The translations under genes were made by a program, and so were the position numbers. Below, in pieces: positions 1-13,059 of a stretch of 64,000 bases of DNA; within the stretch, counting starts at the first letter, position 1, and each line of letters starts with the position of its first letter. Origin of the DNA: Plectrocnemia conspersa (Eukaryota; Arthropoda; Insecta; Trichoptera; Polycentropodidae); assembly GCA_009617715.1 (NCBI GenBank), contig VTFK01000112.1, forward strand, positions 496,001 through 560,000. The letters are read 5' to 3'. The notes under the pieces are model-generated. The model had not been told where the DNA came from. It ran no database searches and worked only from the letters and a program-made list of their open reading frames with translations.

Positions 1-2147
1 ATGTGCTCTTTATTCTACTTAAACCTTTTCTGCTTCATAAGCGTGTCAAAATTAAGTATCAATATCTATAATAGTCAAAATTGAAAAACAATGGTGAAAA
101 AGAAAGCAACACTAGCTGTGTATTTCATATTCCATAAAGAAAGTTAGAGAACGTTCTTTTCCGAAATAGATTTGAATTTTAAATTTATTTTATAAATACA
201 TATATTACCTGTATATTTTAAATATATTTTGATATTACTATTTGCTAAAAAATATTTATTAGCCATATTATTGTGTCTATCTTTTAAGCTGTGGAAGTAA
301 TAATTACTTGGTATTACGCCCCATTTTTTTTACGTCAAATGACTACATAAGTATCCATTTGCCCCCAACTTTACCCTATTATTAATTGATTGACGGGCTT
401 GTCAAGCAGGCAATGAAATTATATGGTTTGTATTACGCAATCGAATTGCCTGAATTTAATCAAAGGGCAAAATCGATTCAACGAATCACCCCCGACCGAT
501 GACTTGATTGCCATTTCTCTCGCCGAATTAAACCTTGCGAATAATTTTTTTTACATTTCATGATTTTTATAGAATATGCATACATTAAATCGTTATATAA
601 GATTGCCTCGATATTTCAATCGATTAGGGTTTAGGGCGCACGTTGGTACGAAGAAATTCTCGAAATATCGCTCGTGCAATTTATACCGATGAGGAAAATC
701 TTCACATCAGTTTTTGAGTCATTTAACAAATTGGTATAATAGTGGCTTAATGTATGTATTCATTTTTCTACAGTATGAATCTAACCAGAAGCTAATAAAA
801 AAATCATGCTGTCTTCTTAAGCATGTGACATCTATTAACAATTAAAAAAATAATATTACTTCATAATTTATATATCGTGTGAAGATCTATAATCATAACA
901 CTAAATTCTATAATATTACAACCTAAAAGTACATGAAAATAATTATTTTTAAATTGTGTCAATGAAAATAAATCTTTATATTGGAATCTTATACTAACGT
1001 AAATTATAATATTTTTAGGCCTATAAATTTAGTTTAGCATCTTTTAGGCGCTCAAGTTATATTAAATAAGTTACGGTTTGTATAAATGTATGGAACGTTT
1101 TATTTTTGCTTTACTATAGTCTAAAAAGTTTATGATTTTGTAAATATACCATATTCATAATTTTAACATTATTAACATGCTCCATCCACAACGACCTTTT
1201 GTGAAATTTCTACTAATTAGCGAAAGGAATTTCTTTAGTAATTTAATAAGCTAATCCAAAGTTTATTTAGTACCTAATAAAGATGAATATCAAGTCGAAT
1301 GATTTAACAGTACATACTTTATATGTATAAACGACCCTTGTAAATTGAATTAATTACGTTTAGAACTCCTTATAGTACGTCTAGTATATCATTAGGCATT
1401 GATCAAAATTCATTCAGAGTATATAATATGGATTACTCATTGGAAATCCATACAAATTATGTAATGAAAAGAAGGGTTCCATAAGCCTAATATAGAAACG
1501 TAAAAAATTAAATTACATTGACCTTCAAGGTTAACCTTTACATTTATGAATAGGACTTATTCAAAATATTTTACTATATTTCTACGTAATATTATTTTTA
1601 GTTGCCGTCAAATAAAAGTCAAAAGTCGACGCATTGTTAGTTCACGTTAATATTTATTTTAACGACTCATTTATTCATATTTATTTGCGTATTTTCTGAT
1701 TTAAATAACGTGCTTACAACCAATTCATATTAATTTTAATATACCGTAAGCGATTTATATCCGTTAACGTGATTGTCAAATTGAAATAAAAAATATGAAA
1801 TATGATCATGATATATAATGTTTACAACACAAACTTATGTCATTTTAATAATAATAAACGTATTGTACGTATTATTGATTTAATTTATTTTAAAATATAA
1901 TATATAAAAAAAACATAGATAATATTTATACAATTTTATTTTTCGATTGACCTTAAAATTAAAAAAATGTTGTTTAACTTATTTTACAACGTCATTATTT
2001 ATGCATTCAATGATCATGTAAAAATTAACTGATGTTTATTTTTTTCTGAAACCCAACGCGCGCAAAAGCTTGTTAAAAAATTAAATCGAATTATCTAGTT
2101 TATTTTGAAGCACAGAAGTATTGTATTAACAAACAATACTATTTTAA
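1..2147. other. Gene-free A/T-rich stretch with one G+C-richer island
   Basis: I see no credible exon. An island at about 395-700 (cccccgaccgatgacttg, ctcgccgaatta, gggcgcacgttgg) is visibly richer in G+C than its surroundings and has no long frame. It is a candidate conserved non-coding element. The remainder is A/T-rich and featureless by eye. Confidence 0.35.
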
Positions 2148-2149
2148 AC

Positions 2150-2205
2150 ACACGTCTTTCTAGCTGCAAAGTCGCACCCTTGAGACTTAAAAACCTTAAA
2201 TTTAT
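2150..2205 (-). repeat. Fragment of SINE family 1 body
   Basis: The stretch acgtctttctagctgcaaag with the following gtcgcacccttgagac matches, with scattered changes, 51585-51640, where it joins a tRNA-like head. The head is missing here. Confidence 0.45.
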
Positions 2206-2479
2206 ATTTTAGATGATCTGTAGTTTTCAAAAATTAGTTTTACTAGTGTTACTGATGACATGTAAAAAATTACAAACAAATAAATTTTGTTTGTAAATTT
2301 TACGCTTTTTCTTTTATATTTTGGTCTAAGGCCCTCTTAGACTGCTATTACTTAAATTGAATTAAAAGCTCATACCCATACACTTTTATTTATTTATTTA
2401 TCTTTTAATACAACTTCTGAATTAATTTAAAAAAAAACTCGTGTTTAGTTTGTCTATGTTTCTTAAATATATATGCAAA

Positions 2480-3490
2480 CCGTTGACTTTGAAAGTGGGC
2501 CAAGTCCGTATTAAGTTATTGTTGGATAAATAATAGTCCTTTGCGTTCTCTGTAATTTCTCAGTCTTTTCATCTCTTAGCACACTTCTGTGTAAAAGCAT
2601 TTAAAAGTATATTTTTTTATTATAGTCTGCAAAACTCCAAAAAATTATAAAATGTTGTTGCCTTTCTTCGGAATTAATTCGATTGCAGTGACAATTTTTT
2701 TCAGGAACAATTTTCATGTTTGGGTACAATATTTATATACCATTATTTCGTTTAGTTTATTGTACGTATTATCGTTCTTCTTGTTATATCCAGAAGTTTT
2801 CTTATCTGATGATGAATCTGACAGTTCCAACATTCTTCTTCTTTTTTGCTAAATTCTTGGATCTGTATTAATTTAGCTCCGAGCTATCTTCACTCTCTGA
2901 TGTAATGATTCTTTATTTCTTGCTAATATTCATTGTCTTTATTTCTACAAAATAATAATCAATACAATAAGAATAATTATGAAAATAAAAAGGATAAAAT
3001 ATCTTTTAAAAATGTTGTATTATTGTAGAACGTTATCACAAAATTAACACAATAAAATAACTAATAAATATAAAATAATAACCAAAGTAACATAACAAAA
3101 TAACTTACTATAAATTGTTATTGTTTATCAATGTATAAATTTTCTTATTGGTCCCTTCTTTAATCCAATTTATTTTGTGTATATTTTCTACCCTTCTTTA
3201 ACTTTTAGTTTCACAATACATATAGAATAATAAAAAAATGTTAGTTCTTCCATAACTATGGAAATTAACTGACATAGCACGCTTTTTAATTTTTATTAAA
3301 ATTATTTTATTTTGAGTGACTTGCCTCACTTTCAAAATCAACAATTAATATCATTGAGTAAAATTAATTTACACTATTATTTATAGATATGGTTTTAAAT
3401 TGATGAAAAACAGAAATTAATTTATAATGAAAATTAGCTGTAATTCATTTTTTTACCAAAATGAACTTGTCCCACTTTCAAAATCAACGG
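2480..3490. mobile_element. 1.0-kb DNA-transposon-like element with 27-bp TIRs
   Basis: The left end (2480-2506) begins CCGTTGACTTTGAAAGTGGG and the right end (3463-3490), reversed, begins CCGTTGATTTTGAAAGTGGG; about 25 of 27 positions agree. A further partial copy of the end motif lies at 3318-3343. On the minus strand around 2700-2920, broken frames show acidic serine clusters (SESEDSSEL, LELSDSSSDKK) like those in the tails of several transposases. No clear target-site duplication is visible, so the superfamily is open. The 66-codon plus-strand frame at 2652-2852 is probably a shadow. Confidence 0.65.
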
Positions 3491-3822
3491 CTCAACAGTT
3501 CAACTATTTTGAACTGTTCGTATCTTTATATATTTTAATACAAGCTTTTTGATTTTTGTAATAATTATTAGGTTATAATCATTTGTGAAAATAAAGTTTA
3601 ACCTTGTTTATATTTGTATTTGTATTTGTCATTGTCTTAAACTCTAAACTCTCGTTAATGCTTCTGACCAAAAACGATCATTTATTAACAATGGATTTGC
3701 GGACCGCACAAAACACAAGTTCACAGTAAATATTCTCCTTCGTTAAGAGAATCTCTTTGTGCAGAAACAGTCACGGATATCATAAATCACCACATCCGTG
3801 ACATTTCCGAAAAATGCAATAT

Positions 3823-4240
3823 GACCTTGATGAGCGAACGTCGCTTTCTAAGGGCGTAGTCTTATTTCGCCGTTCTACGAAGCGACTGCAGCGATTGGCT
3901 AGAAGATCTCGGCATATATGCGATTGGCCAGCAAGCCTTATATACACCCAGACTCCGATGAAGAGAGTAGAACAGTCGGGGGGTGAGACAGTCACCCGAA
4001 GAGACCAGCATTCACGCCCTCACCGACGATCTGGAACTCCCGAACGATCATTGCCGCGTGAAGAACTACTTCTTGACATTCGCTGCAGGCAGCCACAAGA
4101 ACCCTGAGGATCATCTACGGGCATTATTACTTGCGTCATCGTCGATAATCGTCAGTTGCACTTATGTAAATATATCAATAAAAGTCTTACTAGATTCACA
4201 TTGAGTCTTATTGGCTGCGAGTTCAAACACTCCTAGGCCT
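3823..4240 (+). mobile_element. LTR-like interspersed repeat, copy A
   Basis: This is a G+C-richer block homologous to the reverse complement of 15435-15880. Shared landmarks are gagcgaacgtcgctttctaa, cgaagagaccagca, aactcccgaac and gattcacattgagtctta. An AATAAA signal at about 4178 lies near the 3' end, as in LTR R regions. No internal gag-pol is attached, so it may be a solo LTR or an unclassified repeat. Short overlapping frames here (3814-4204) run in several phases and are not genes. A 9-bp hairpin (gtcacggat/atccgtgac) lies just upstream at about 3770-3802. Confidence 0.55.
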
Positions 4241-4245
4241 AAATA

Positions 4246-5200
4246 TTTAAAATAAATATATATTTATGCTAATGGCAAAACTTATTAATGAAGATTTAAT
4301 TTTTTATCTATAAAAACTATTCTTAACCATTTTAATAATAATTAATGATAAAACATTTTTTTACCAACGCAATAAATGTGGATAATATATAAAGAAGCAC
4401 ACGTAAACCCGTCAAAATAATAACTGACAACCAAATTACAAGCATATTATTGGCTTCCCGATGTGTACGCGTTGCGTGCCTAGCAAACGAAGTTTATCAA
4501 ATTTTAGTTGGTTCTTTTATTTTGCGAACACCCTGTTGTTTCGACCTCGACCTTTTGAATTCGTTCTGTGGCAACAACTCATAGTCCCTCGGCGGACGTG
4601 ATAGTTGGCTCAAAATCCCGCAGCTACTATTCACCGTCTAAACTTTGAGCACTAAACTAGATAAAGCGTCGCGATTATCGTCGCGATGATCTTTTTTTAT
4701 TGCCACTATGGAATTTAAATTCCAGTCAGGTTGGTATTTCGACGTTTCGACCCCCCTAGATAACAGTATAATTATTTATTGCGTGAAATTATTTTTTATT
4801 ATCAATCGACATCGCGAAAAAGAAAAAAACATAAACGAGTTTGCCTCCAGATCAAACTAACGCGAAATATAAATAAAATTTGTTGATAAGATGGTAAATA
4901 TAATTTCGATAATAAAATAAAAATTATCTGTTTTTTTAAAATAATTAATAAAAAGCTAATATTTTTATCAATAAACCATACATATACATACATATGTACA
5001 TGTTTTTTTGATACAACTTAACCTAACCTACTGACCTAACCTGTCCAGCTATCTAGTAATTAAAAATAAGTTATTTCGTTATCACGTCTTATACGCACTA
5101 GTTTTGATGCAATCTGTTTTTTAAAAGTCACGCGTAGGTTTAAGAACGCAAAGATTTGAACCTAGATACAAAACTACCTATGCATGATATTTATATTATA
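4246..5200. other. Gene-free stretch with a G+C-richer island
   Basis: An island at about 4430-4760 (cccgatgtgtacgcgttgcg, tcgacctcgacctt, ccctcggcggacgtgat) interrupts A/T-rich DNA and shows no long frame. At 5019-5043 there are four degenerate CCTAA-type units, reminiscent of the insect telomere repeat but too few to call. Nothing else is seen. Confidence 0.35.
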
Positions 5201-5374
5201 AATAATTAGAATCGTACATGTTGTATAAAAATATATAATATATATTATTTTATTTTATTAATTTATTTAGCTTAATAGCTAATCTTTACATCTAACAAAT
5301 TTAGTAAACATATATAAAAATATATAAAAACTACATAACAGAAAGAAAAAATATACAATAATAAAGACTTAATA

Positions 5375-5659
5375 TTATAATATTTTATTTCTATATGTAC
5401 GAAGGTGTTTTTTTATTCCATTTATAAAACCCGTTATATTTTTGCTGTTTCGGATTTCTCTTGGAAGACTATTATATAAATTAAAACCTCCGTACATAAT
5501 TCCCCTAGCCGTACTCTTTTTCTTATACTTAATTATTTTTAAATTTTCTCTATTTCTAGTATTATATTTATGTACATCTTTATTTCTTATTAAATTATAT
5601 ATATATTTATTCATAAAGAAATTGAAAGCAATATCCAGGCGAAGATAAATTCAGCTCAG
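5375..5659 (-). pseudogene. LINE relic: C-terminal end of a reverse-transcriptase ORF
   Basis: The minus strand encodes a tail typical of arthropod non-LTR retrotransposon ORF2 C-termini: HKYNTRNRENL, then GIMYGGFNLYNSLPREIRN, then GFINGIKKHLRTY. The frame extends upstream of the first ATG to about 5659, where a TGA stops it. Downstream, on the minus strand, A/T-rich DNA with AATAAA-like signals (to about 5215) probably represents the 3' UTR and tail. The copy is 5'-truncated, as expected for target-primed reverse transcription. The clade is not determinable by eye; jockey- or CR1-like elements are likely. Confidence 0.75.
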
Positions 5660-5660
5660 A

Positions 5661-8440
5661 TTTAATTTTCCTCGAAACGATTCAATTTAGATTCACTATA
5701 AAATCCAATATCAATTACGAAGCTAAATCATATATGAAATTTAGCATTGATATCAAAAAGCGATAATAATTTAAAACGACGACAACGACGAAAACTCTAT
5801 AACTACACATAGGTAATATATTGTGCAGATCTAAAGCGCGAAATTTCTGCCATATCGCGTTTCATAATCTGAATTCGATATTGGCTCGGATGTAAATAAA
5901 TATTACCCGTATATTACGCACTCGTGTAAATTCACACCAAAAACAATAAATTCTCCTAAATAACACCAATAAAAATCACATCTGCAAAATCGACTCGAGT
6001 TTCAAATTCGATCTAAATCTGACACTCACAAATCACATACTTTCTTCCCTTCTAGCAGTTAATATAATGGTTATCTAGATTGACACATTTAATGACAGTA
6101 TACGTTAGATACCAACGAAACATTAATTTTTGTCCAATTTCGATTTATAGTAATTTTACTTATTTTTTTACGATGTTTAAAAGTTTTCATAAACTAATTT
6201 AAAATATATATATAGAAATCCTAATACGTGTATTGATACAAAATCACGCTTTATGCCTTCTAACGAATTAAATTTGACCAACCATAAAATATCGTTTATT
6301 ATACTTACATACATATATAATATGACGTCATATTTTAATACGCAAGAAATACAAAAAGGTCGAAGATATATTTCATTCACCGTATGAATAATTTTGCCCT
6401 ACCACGGTCCAAAGGGTTACTCTTATCTAAATTTAGATTTTCGAGATAAACTATTGTGAAAAACGTATCCGGTAGTAAGCATTTAATAACATCGTTTTAA
6501 ATAATGTAAAGTATATTAAGAACACAACAACTGTATAATTTTTTCATTATTTATATCCTCTTATCTAATATTTTATGAAAACAATAACTATACTTTATTA
6601 CGAAACCTATTGGTAAAGTTTGATGAAAGTATTATCCCTATAAATACACACCCTTCACAATACTACACAGTTTGATTGATTTCATACTTAAATAATAAAT
6701 CAAACGCGAAAATCGATGTACATAGACAATGACATTTCTAACGTAATTATTTGTTTGTAGGGAAATTAAATTAGCTCAAATAATTTTATTTATTTTAATA
6801 AATTAAATTAAACTGTAAATGTAATAAACATATTTTAATTATTCTGGCAAAGTACTATTACCGTTTTAATGAATACAATTCATATATATTTAAAAAAAAC
6901 TTTACTGTTTAATTGCTGAAAAGGCAAATTGCTGTTGACATTGTAAATTATATTTTAATTTTAATCACTAGTATATGAAATATATTTTCCTTTTTTTTAA
7001 ATTATGTACTAAAATATATTTAGTTGTGTTATAGATATGTTGAAAATTTTAAATTCAGCTATTGTGTAAACTTGGAATGAACGTCAGTAATGTTTGGAGA
7101 AATATGGCTGCTGTTTAGTGTCTGAGGATCTCTGAAGGCAGTGGCTTATAAGACTATTTCTCAATTTAATTTGGTCCTGTTTTTGCTTTTACAGTGACAG
7201 TTTATTGTAAAGGAAACTAAAGAAATAGATACATATTGTACTATCTGTTAAATTTTAATCAACTAATACAAGACTTTGTCTTATAATAATATTTTTCTCC
7301 CATAATTTTGGCATTAACATGACTTGCCAAGAATTCACTGACACATAAAAATTCTCCTATCTGCTAAGATATGTTGTACTACACGCTGCTTTCGCTGCCA
7401 TAGATTGTGTGGTACATAGTCTTCAGCTAGACAAATGTAATGCTCTTTATTAATAAAAGAATATTAAATTTTCTATAAAGTAATGTAATGCAGTAATTTC
7501 TTATTTCAAATTATTAAAAAAATTTAATAATGTATCTTAAGCTATTACATTAAACATCGAATAATAATGCTAAATAAAATTACCTAATGAGATTTAGTAT
7601 AACACACATTAAAAAATATTACTAGTAATATTTTTGTAATATTTTTAAAACGTTGTAATAAAACATGTGATTTATACATGAAAGCAGCATCAAAGTTTAC
7701 ATTCTAGCGATGAACCTGCATTAACATCAACTCCCACTACTTCAAGTTTACGGATTTATCAATTAAGTTCTGCATCTACTGTTGTATTTCAGACATTATT
7801 TTCTTAATATTTTATTTTGAGAAAAGAACCATATTTCTTATTAAAGATATACTACGTGATGCTGATACTTGATCAACAGCATGGTTTTCGTATTTTAAAA
7901 TTAGTAGCAACGAATCTGATATTTTTTTAATTTTGCGACAAAAACTATTGATCAATACAAGTTAATGTCATTTTTAATGACATTTAAACAGTCCATTTTT
8001 TTAAGTGGATATGCTTGGCTTTTTCTGTAAAATGCCTAAATTTTTATACGAACATTTGCACTGATTTAAAAAAAGTTTTTGATAAAGAGCTTTAACTTTT
8101 AAAAAAATATGTTAAAAATCTGTTAAACTCGTATTGTAGTCTAGTTTTTATTTATACTTTAAAATATGTATTTTTATATTGCATGCAGAGTGCGTTTATG
8201 TAAAGCTGTTATTCTTTGCACCGGTATTTTAATAAATACGTATGCTTGTTGGAGCTTAACAAATATTTGCAAACAAGTTAATAAATCTTTTCGACCTAGC
8301 ATAGTTTAATTGCTTTCGGTTAAAAATAAAAATACAGTTTCAGATCACATCAAATATAACAATGCAAAAGTTTCTATATTTGCTGCAAAAATCTAATTAT
8401 AATAATTATAATATTCTCGCAATTATATTTCGGCATCCAA
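5661..8440. other. Long A/T-rich stretch, nothing recognised
   Basis: I see no exon, TIR or tRNA-like head. Frames here are short and of biased composition. Confidence 0.4.
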
Positions 8441-8900
8441 TCTGAAAAAGTCATAATGCTAAACGGTCGCTTTAAAGTAATCCCTCTTTTCTTGCAGTCG
8501 CATCTGAGTAAAAGCAAACTTTACTTTGCACGCCGCAACATAATATTATATATAATAACACTGAATAATGTCGGCGGATTAACCAAAATTCTGCGTGTCT
8601 CCAGAGGCGTCGAATGTCACACGTCACAGATTTATGATATCACAGTTACAACAAGTAGAAATTACAACATCAATCAGGTCTCTCTGACCGAGCCTGTGTG
8701 TGTTTGAATTTTAGCCCCTGGTCTCAAATTAAAATTAACGAGACCCCAAACTAAACTTGTCAACCCTTTGTGCGCCAAAAGCTGCGGCGTTTAATTTCAA
8801 CTCTCTCTCCCTCAACACAGCAAACGGTGGTTTTAAACATCTCGTAAAACAAGTTCTCATTAGAAACTGAAGCTGGCTGCATTCACTAAAGATAGATGCA
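8440..8900. other. G+C-richer island with acceptor-like site
   Basis: The block contains tccctcttttcttgcag, which resembles a 3' splice site, followed by an open frame to 8707 (83 codons from the ATG at 8456). The predicted peptide has no recognised motif and no matching donor is evident. It could be an unrecognised terminal exon, but a conserved non-coding block is at least as likely. Confidence 0.25.
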
Positions 8901-9160
8901 TATTTATGAATGGATATAGAAACTGTTATATACAAAAAATACTACACAAGCGTTTTGACTTTTTATGTAAATAATTTACTATAAAAAGCATAAACATTTC
9001 GTATGTATTGTAAATAAACACTACCGCAAAAAAGTAATAAAAGTAATAAAGTTGCACGTGGATTTGGGTTATATAATTCGAGTGCAATTCAGAAAATTTT
9101 CCACTAAATTTATCGTACCCCTTTTTCCATAACAGAATACCTAATTTCTTAGCCGGTAAA

Positions 9161-9304
9161 CGGACATTTGCTCTCGGGACAATTGTTTCTACGACAATTG
9201 TCTCAGAACAGTTGCTCTCACGGACACTTGTTCTTGTGACAATTACTTTCACAGACAATTTCACTCAGGGACTATTGCTCTCACGGAAAATTGCTCTTGT
9301 GTTT
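9161..9304. repeat. Degenerate 16-bp minisatellite, about 9 units
   Basis: Tandem units follow the consensus ggacaattgctctcac, for example ggacaattgtttctac, gacaattactttcaca and gactattgctctcacg. The 112-codon minus-strand frame over this array is a by-product of the repeat. Confidence 0.8.
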
Positions 9305-9759
9305 TTTTTAATTTTATGCATATCTATCAGGAATATAATTTTTGAATGATTTTTCAAAACATATTTATATTATAACAATGCATTGATTTTAACAAATATT
9401 CAATAATTTTTATTAAGTGCTTCGTTAAAAATAACAATTAAATTATACATTTCTCAATTTTTAATTTTAAAATTAATTATCTTTACTAAAAAAATATTGA
9501 AACGAACAATTTTACTCCTGACGAACATGCAGCAAATTATAAAGAACACAAGAGCAATAACCAAATATCCTTTTATAAAAATATCTCAAAAACCTTTGTT
9601 AATTTTTTTCGATTGTTAGAGAGTATTTGGTTATTCAAGAATTACAAATGATTGATCTCTATTCAAGAATGCTAGCAAATAAAGTCTCACGGAGGACACA
9701 AATAAGTGACAGATCGTCAAAGTAAAATGCATTTTTCATAAAAAAGCCAAGCATTTCGG
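9305..9759. other. A/T-rich spacer, nothing recognised
   Basis: I see no frame or repeat here. It separates the minisatellite from the hairpin. Confidence 0.35.
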
Positions 9760-9866
9760 AATATTTATCACAGACGATTTTTACGTGTAGAGAGAACTTC
9801 TTAAAAGTGATTTTAAGAGCAAGTAGAGATTCTCTCTACACGTAAAAATCGTCTGCGATAAATATT
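9760..9866. repeat. Near-perfect inverted repeat (37-bp arms, 33-nt loop)
   Basis: Arms 9760-9796 and 9830-9866 pair with a single mismatch (an A/G difference within atttatcRcagacga). The loop itself contains cttaaaa/ttttaag. The pairing continues imperfectly for about 6 bp outside. No target duplication is obvious. As RNA it would fold into a long hairpin; as DNA it may be a tiny MITE. Confidence 0.8.
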
Positions 9867-10420
9867 TCAAATCACTTTCAAATACTTGAAATCAATTTTT
9901 AGTTCCTTAGTGGAAGATTCTTTAATCAAAGTGATCATGGGAATAATTTGTTTGAAAACATGTCACATTATAGCACTTTCCGATACTAAAGAGCAGAAGA
10001 TTGACGAAAGCCCGTCTCTATAGAGAATCTAAGTCACTCTGGAGTCCGCAGCAGATCAAATGCATTTAAACAATTTTAAATCATCTGCATTTAAAAAATA
10101 CTTGAATTTTTAACAGCGTATTAATGTAATTAATAAATAACATAAAAAACAGAGGGCTTAAGTTGGAACCTTGAAGAACTCCCAAAGTAGTGAAATATTC
10201 TTTCGACTGTCTAAAATTACCTAACTTAAAAATAACCAAATTTAATCATTTGGGCAACCGAAGTATGCCATAAACCCTATCAAACGGAAAAAAATAATGT
10301 TAATAAAATTGAATTACAACAATTTATCTTTTTATCGACCAACATATAGTATATTTAAATACTAATATCTAAAGGACCTCAGTTAAAATCCCAAATGTAT
10401 TTTTAATCGTATCATGTCAA

Positions 10421-10527
10421 AGAGATTATAATTAATAAATAGTATATAATTATAATATCGATCGTTTATCACAGATTAGGTTTTCGTATATTTTTTTGAG
10501 CTCACAGATAAATATCGTGATAAATAA
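10421..10527 (+). mobile_element. SINE family 2 body fragment
   Basis: The segment atcgatcgtttatcacagat followed by taggttttc matches the bodies at 19166-19358, 52579-52786 and 58407-58624, but on the opposite strand. The tRNA-like head is absent. Confidence 0.55.
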
Positions 10528-10610
10528 AATAAATAAAAACAATGATGTTGCGCATATTAACATCTATTAATTGTAAGCAATGTCTCACTACTTATTAGTG
10601 GTTGTGGATT

Positions 10611-10655
10611 GTGTTTATCCGGTTGTAACGCATTGGACTAATCCCAGTCATGTTT
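10611..10655 (+). repeat. SINE family 1 tail fragment
   Basis: The sequence ggttgtaacgcattggacta matches the reverse complement of the distal part of the copies at 45296 and 46601 (gcccaatgcattacaacgg). Confidence 0.5.
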
Positions 10656-10660
10656 AAATG

Positions 10661-12925
10661 AACGATTTATAGTAAATATTTAAAATAAAACCTATACATA
10701 CAAAATCATATAGAAGTGCTATACAAACTATAAAAATAAATTCACTTATGAAATTTAATTGAAGACTTCAGTGCTTTTATAAAAAAAATGTTCTAAATTA
10801 TTTTTTTTGTCAATGCCCTATTTTTTTTTAATAATATCCACGCTATTTACAAAACTGACTGCTTCAATGTTTTTTTATTCTTTTTCTCTACTATGAATAC
10901 ACAATATATATTTAAAAAAAATCAATTTACTTTTTATATACAATTTTACAAATAAAACTTTTGACGGCTTATTGAATTCGCATTGTAGACAAAATACAAC
11001 GCAAACAGCAAAATGCATCAAAAGTCAAAAGTTCGGATCAGTCGCTCCGTAACTTTGTGGAAAAACTTCTCGTCACACAGAAACACTATAAAAGTTTTCA
11101 TACGACTCAGCAATACAGTTGCTTATCAATATACCTAAGTTGAACATATTTAGTTTTAATATATAAAATAAAATTTAATAATTGCGTTTTATAAAAATAA
11201 AAACAAAGTACTAGCAGCTTATCGATTTTGTATAGGTACTAGACATTTCATAAATTGCTTTTATGCTCCCACGGGTCTTTAGAAGCTATTTCAAGATGGA
11301 TTATGAGATGTTACGTTGTATTGAACATTCTTCAGTACGTCAGTTTTATCTTATATTACATACATCGAATTAAGTACACAAGCTACTGAACAATCAAATC
11401 AACAAAAATAAAAACTCTTACTTAAAATATAATATTACGAACACTTTAATTTCAACATTTTTAAACTTTTTTATTATAGAGAATGAGTTGAATTTTAACG
11501 TATACTATATAATTATTGTATATATGTATAAAAACAAGCCCCTTTTTAAAGAATTTAATTCAGTTCCTGCGACCGCAAGCTACTTATGATTTTCACAAAG
11601 AGAGCAATTTTTTTTCAAAAAAAGCATGCTTGTTTTCATTTTTGTATATATAACATGGAATTGCCATATCTACAATACATTACATTTTATACGAATTTAA
11701 TATTAAGTTTTAATAATAATAATAATAATAAAATAGTAAAGCACATATTATATACATAACTTAGCAGTTATAGAAATTAAAATCAAAAATATTAATGACT
11801 ACCGTTTCTTTTTAAGATGGTTCTCTTAAGTGTCATTTATTTAAGTTTTCATAAGTTTGATCTGATGGTTCTATTAAATCCTGTTTTGATAAAGTAGCAC
11901 CTGCTTTTAACGATTGATTTTTTAAACGCCTTCGTGCTTTTTTAACGCAAAATTATGTAGGATCATACAGAATATTATAACAGCACTGCCTCATTTTACT
12001 AATCAAGGACTTTTTATGTCATGTGTTTACAAAATGATATACAAACAGCCTAATGACAACATTAATGTAAAATTAGAAAAGCTTTAAATTATAAATAAGC
12101 AAAGATGAAAAATGTAAATTATAATTTAAAAACAGGTAATTACATAAATAAACCAAAACACGTTGATAAATACATATATGAATATGATATAATATATAAA
12201 AAATACAACTGCAAAAAAATATTTAATAAAGGAAGGAGTAAAAAAGTAATTGTACATATATTAACATATTTTATTTTAATTAAATTAGATCAGATAAAAT
12301 AATATAGTTAATATGTTTAAAATAGGTAAAACTATGTTTAAATATTGTTTATTACAATGTAGCTATAATGATAAATAATGTATGTAATACCACATAAACC
12401 TCGATACAACGTGTAATTCATATTATATAAAATTGTCTATTTCTCAAGAGATTAATTGCTCTTGTTTAACGTTTCCTATGTATTATACTGTCAAGAGTCC
12501 CAAAGGAGGTTTCGATGAAAATAGAGCATTGTGAATAATACGTTTTACAAAATAGGACGGCTATAAAATTTAAACCCAAAATGCCATTATATTGCATTAA
12601 AATGCATCTACGTAATAGTATCCTCTTTATAACAAAAATGCAACACTAAAAATATTCTTACCACAACGATAAATTCTCTTTTTTGTTTTTTAGAATTCTG
12701 TTTTTTAGATATATGTACATAGCCTATTTTATTTAAATAATTTCAGTTTGTTTTAAAATTTGATAGTAAATATAATCATTTTTATGGTAAAAAAAACAGG
12801 TGGATATATTATTTAACTTATTTAAATTTTAATATAAATATTTTGTTTATTTAATTGTAATTAATTAAAATTTTAAATATGCATAACCTAACTTCACATA
12901 TTTGTAATATGTAATATAATTTATT
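10661..12925. other. A/T-rich stretch with a (TAA)n microsatellite
   Basis: A TAA run of about seven units lies at 11711-11731. The 65-codon frame at 12105-12302 is Lys/Tyr/Asn-rich, as expected of chance frames in A/T-rich DNA. Nothing else is seen. Confidence 0.4.
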
Positions 12926-12933
12926 GTAAATAT

Positions 12934-13059
12934 CAGGCGCGTACGGGGAAGATACATTCCCTTTCGCTCCCTCGCGTGTTAACTGATGACAGTGAAAAAG
13001 AGATGAGGGCGTGCATTACATGCGCTCCTCCCATATCTCTCACTCACTCGACGCGCCTG
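12934..13059. mobile_element. 126-bp hAT-type MITE, copy 1
   Basis: The ends are CAGGCGCGT and its exact inverse ACGCGCCTG. They are flanked on both sides by the identical octamer gtaaatat (12926-12933 and 13060-13067), the 8-bp target duplication expected of hAT transposition. The interior is itself partly palindromic. It is related to 24292-24437. It has no coding capacity and would have been mobilised in trans. Confidence 0.85.

Noticed and set aside
3780..4204. Overlapping frames of 71-97 codons on both strands
   Set aside because: They lie in an LTR-like repeat, overlap in several phases and share no frame with copy B.
5019..5043. Telomere-like CCTAA run
   Set aside because: Only about four imperfect units; too short to mark a telomere or interstitial array.
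8926..9264. 112-codon minus-strand frame
   Set aside because: It overlaps the 16-bp minisatellite and its peptide just reflects the repeat.
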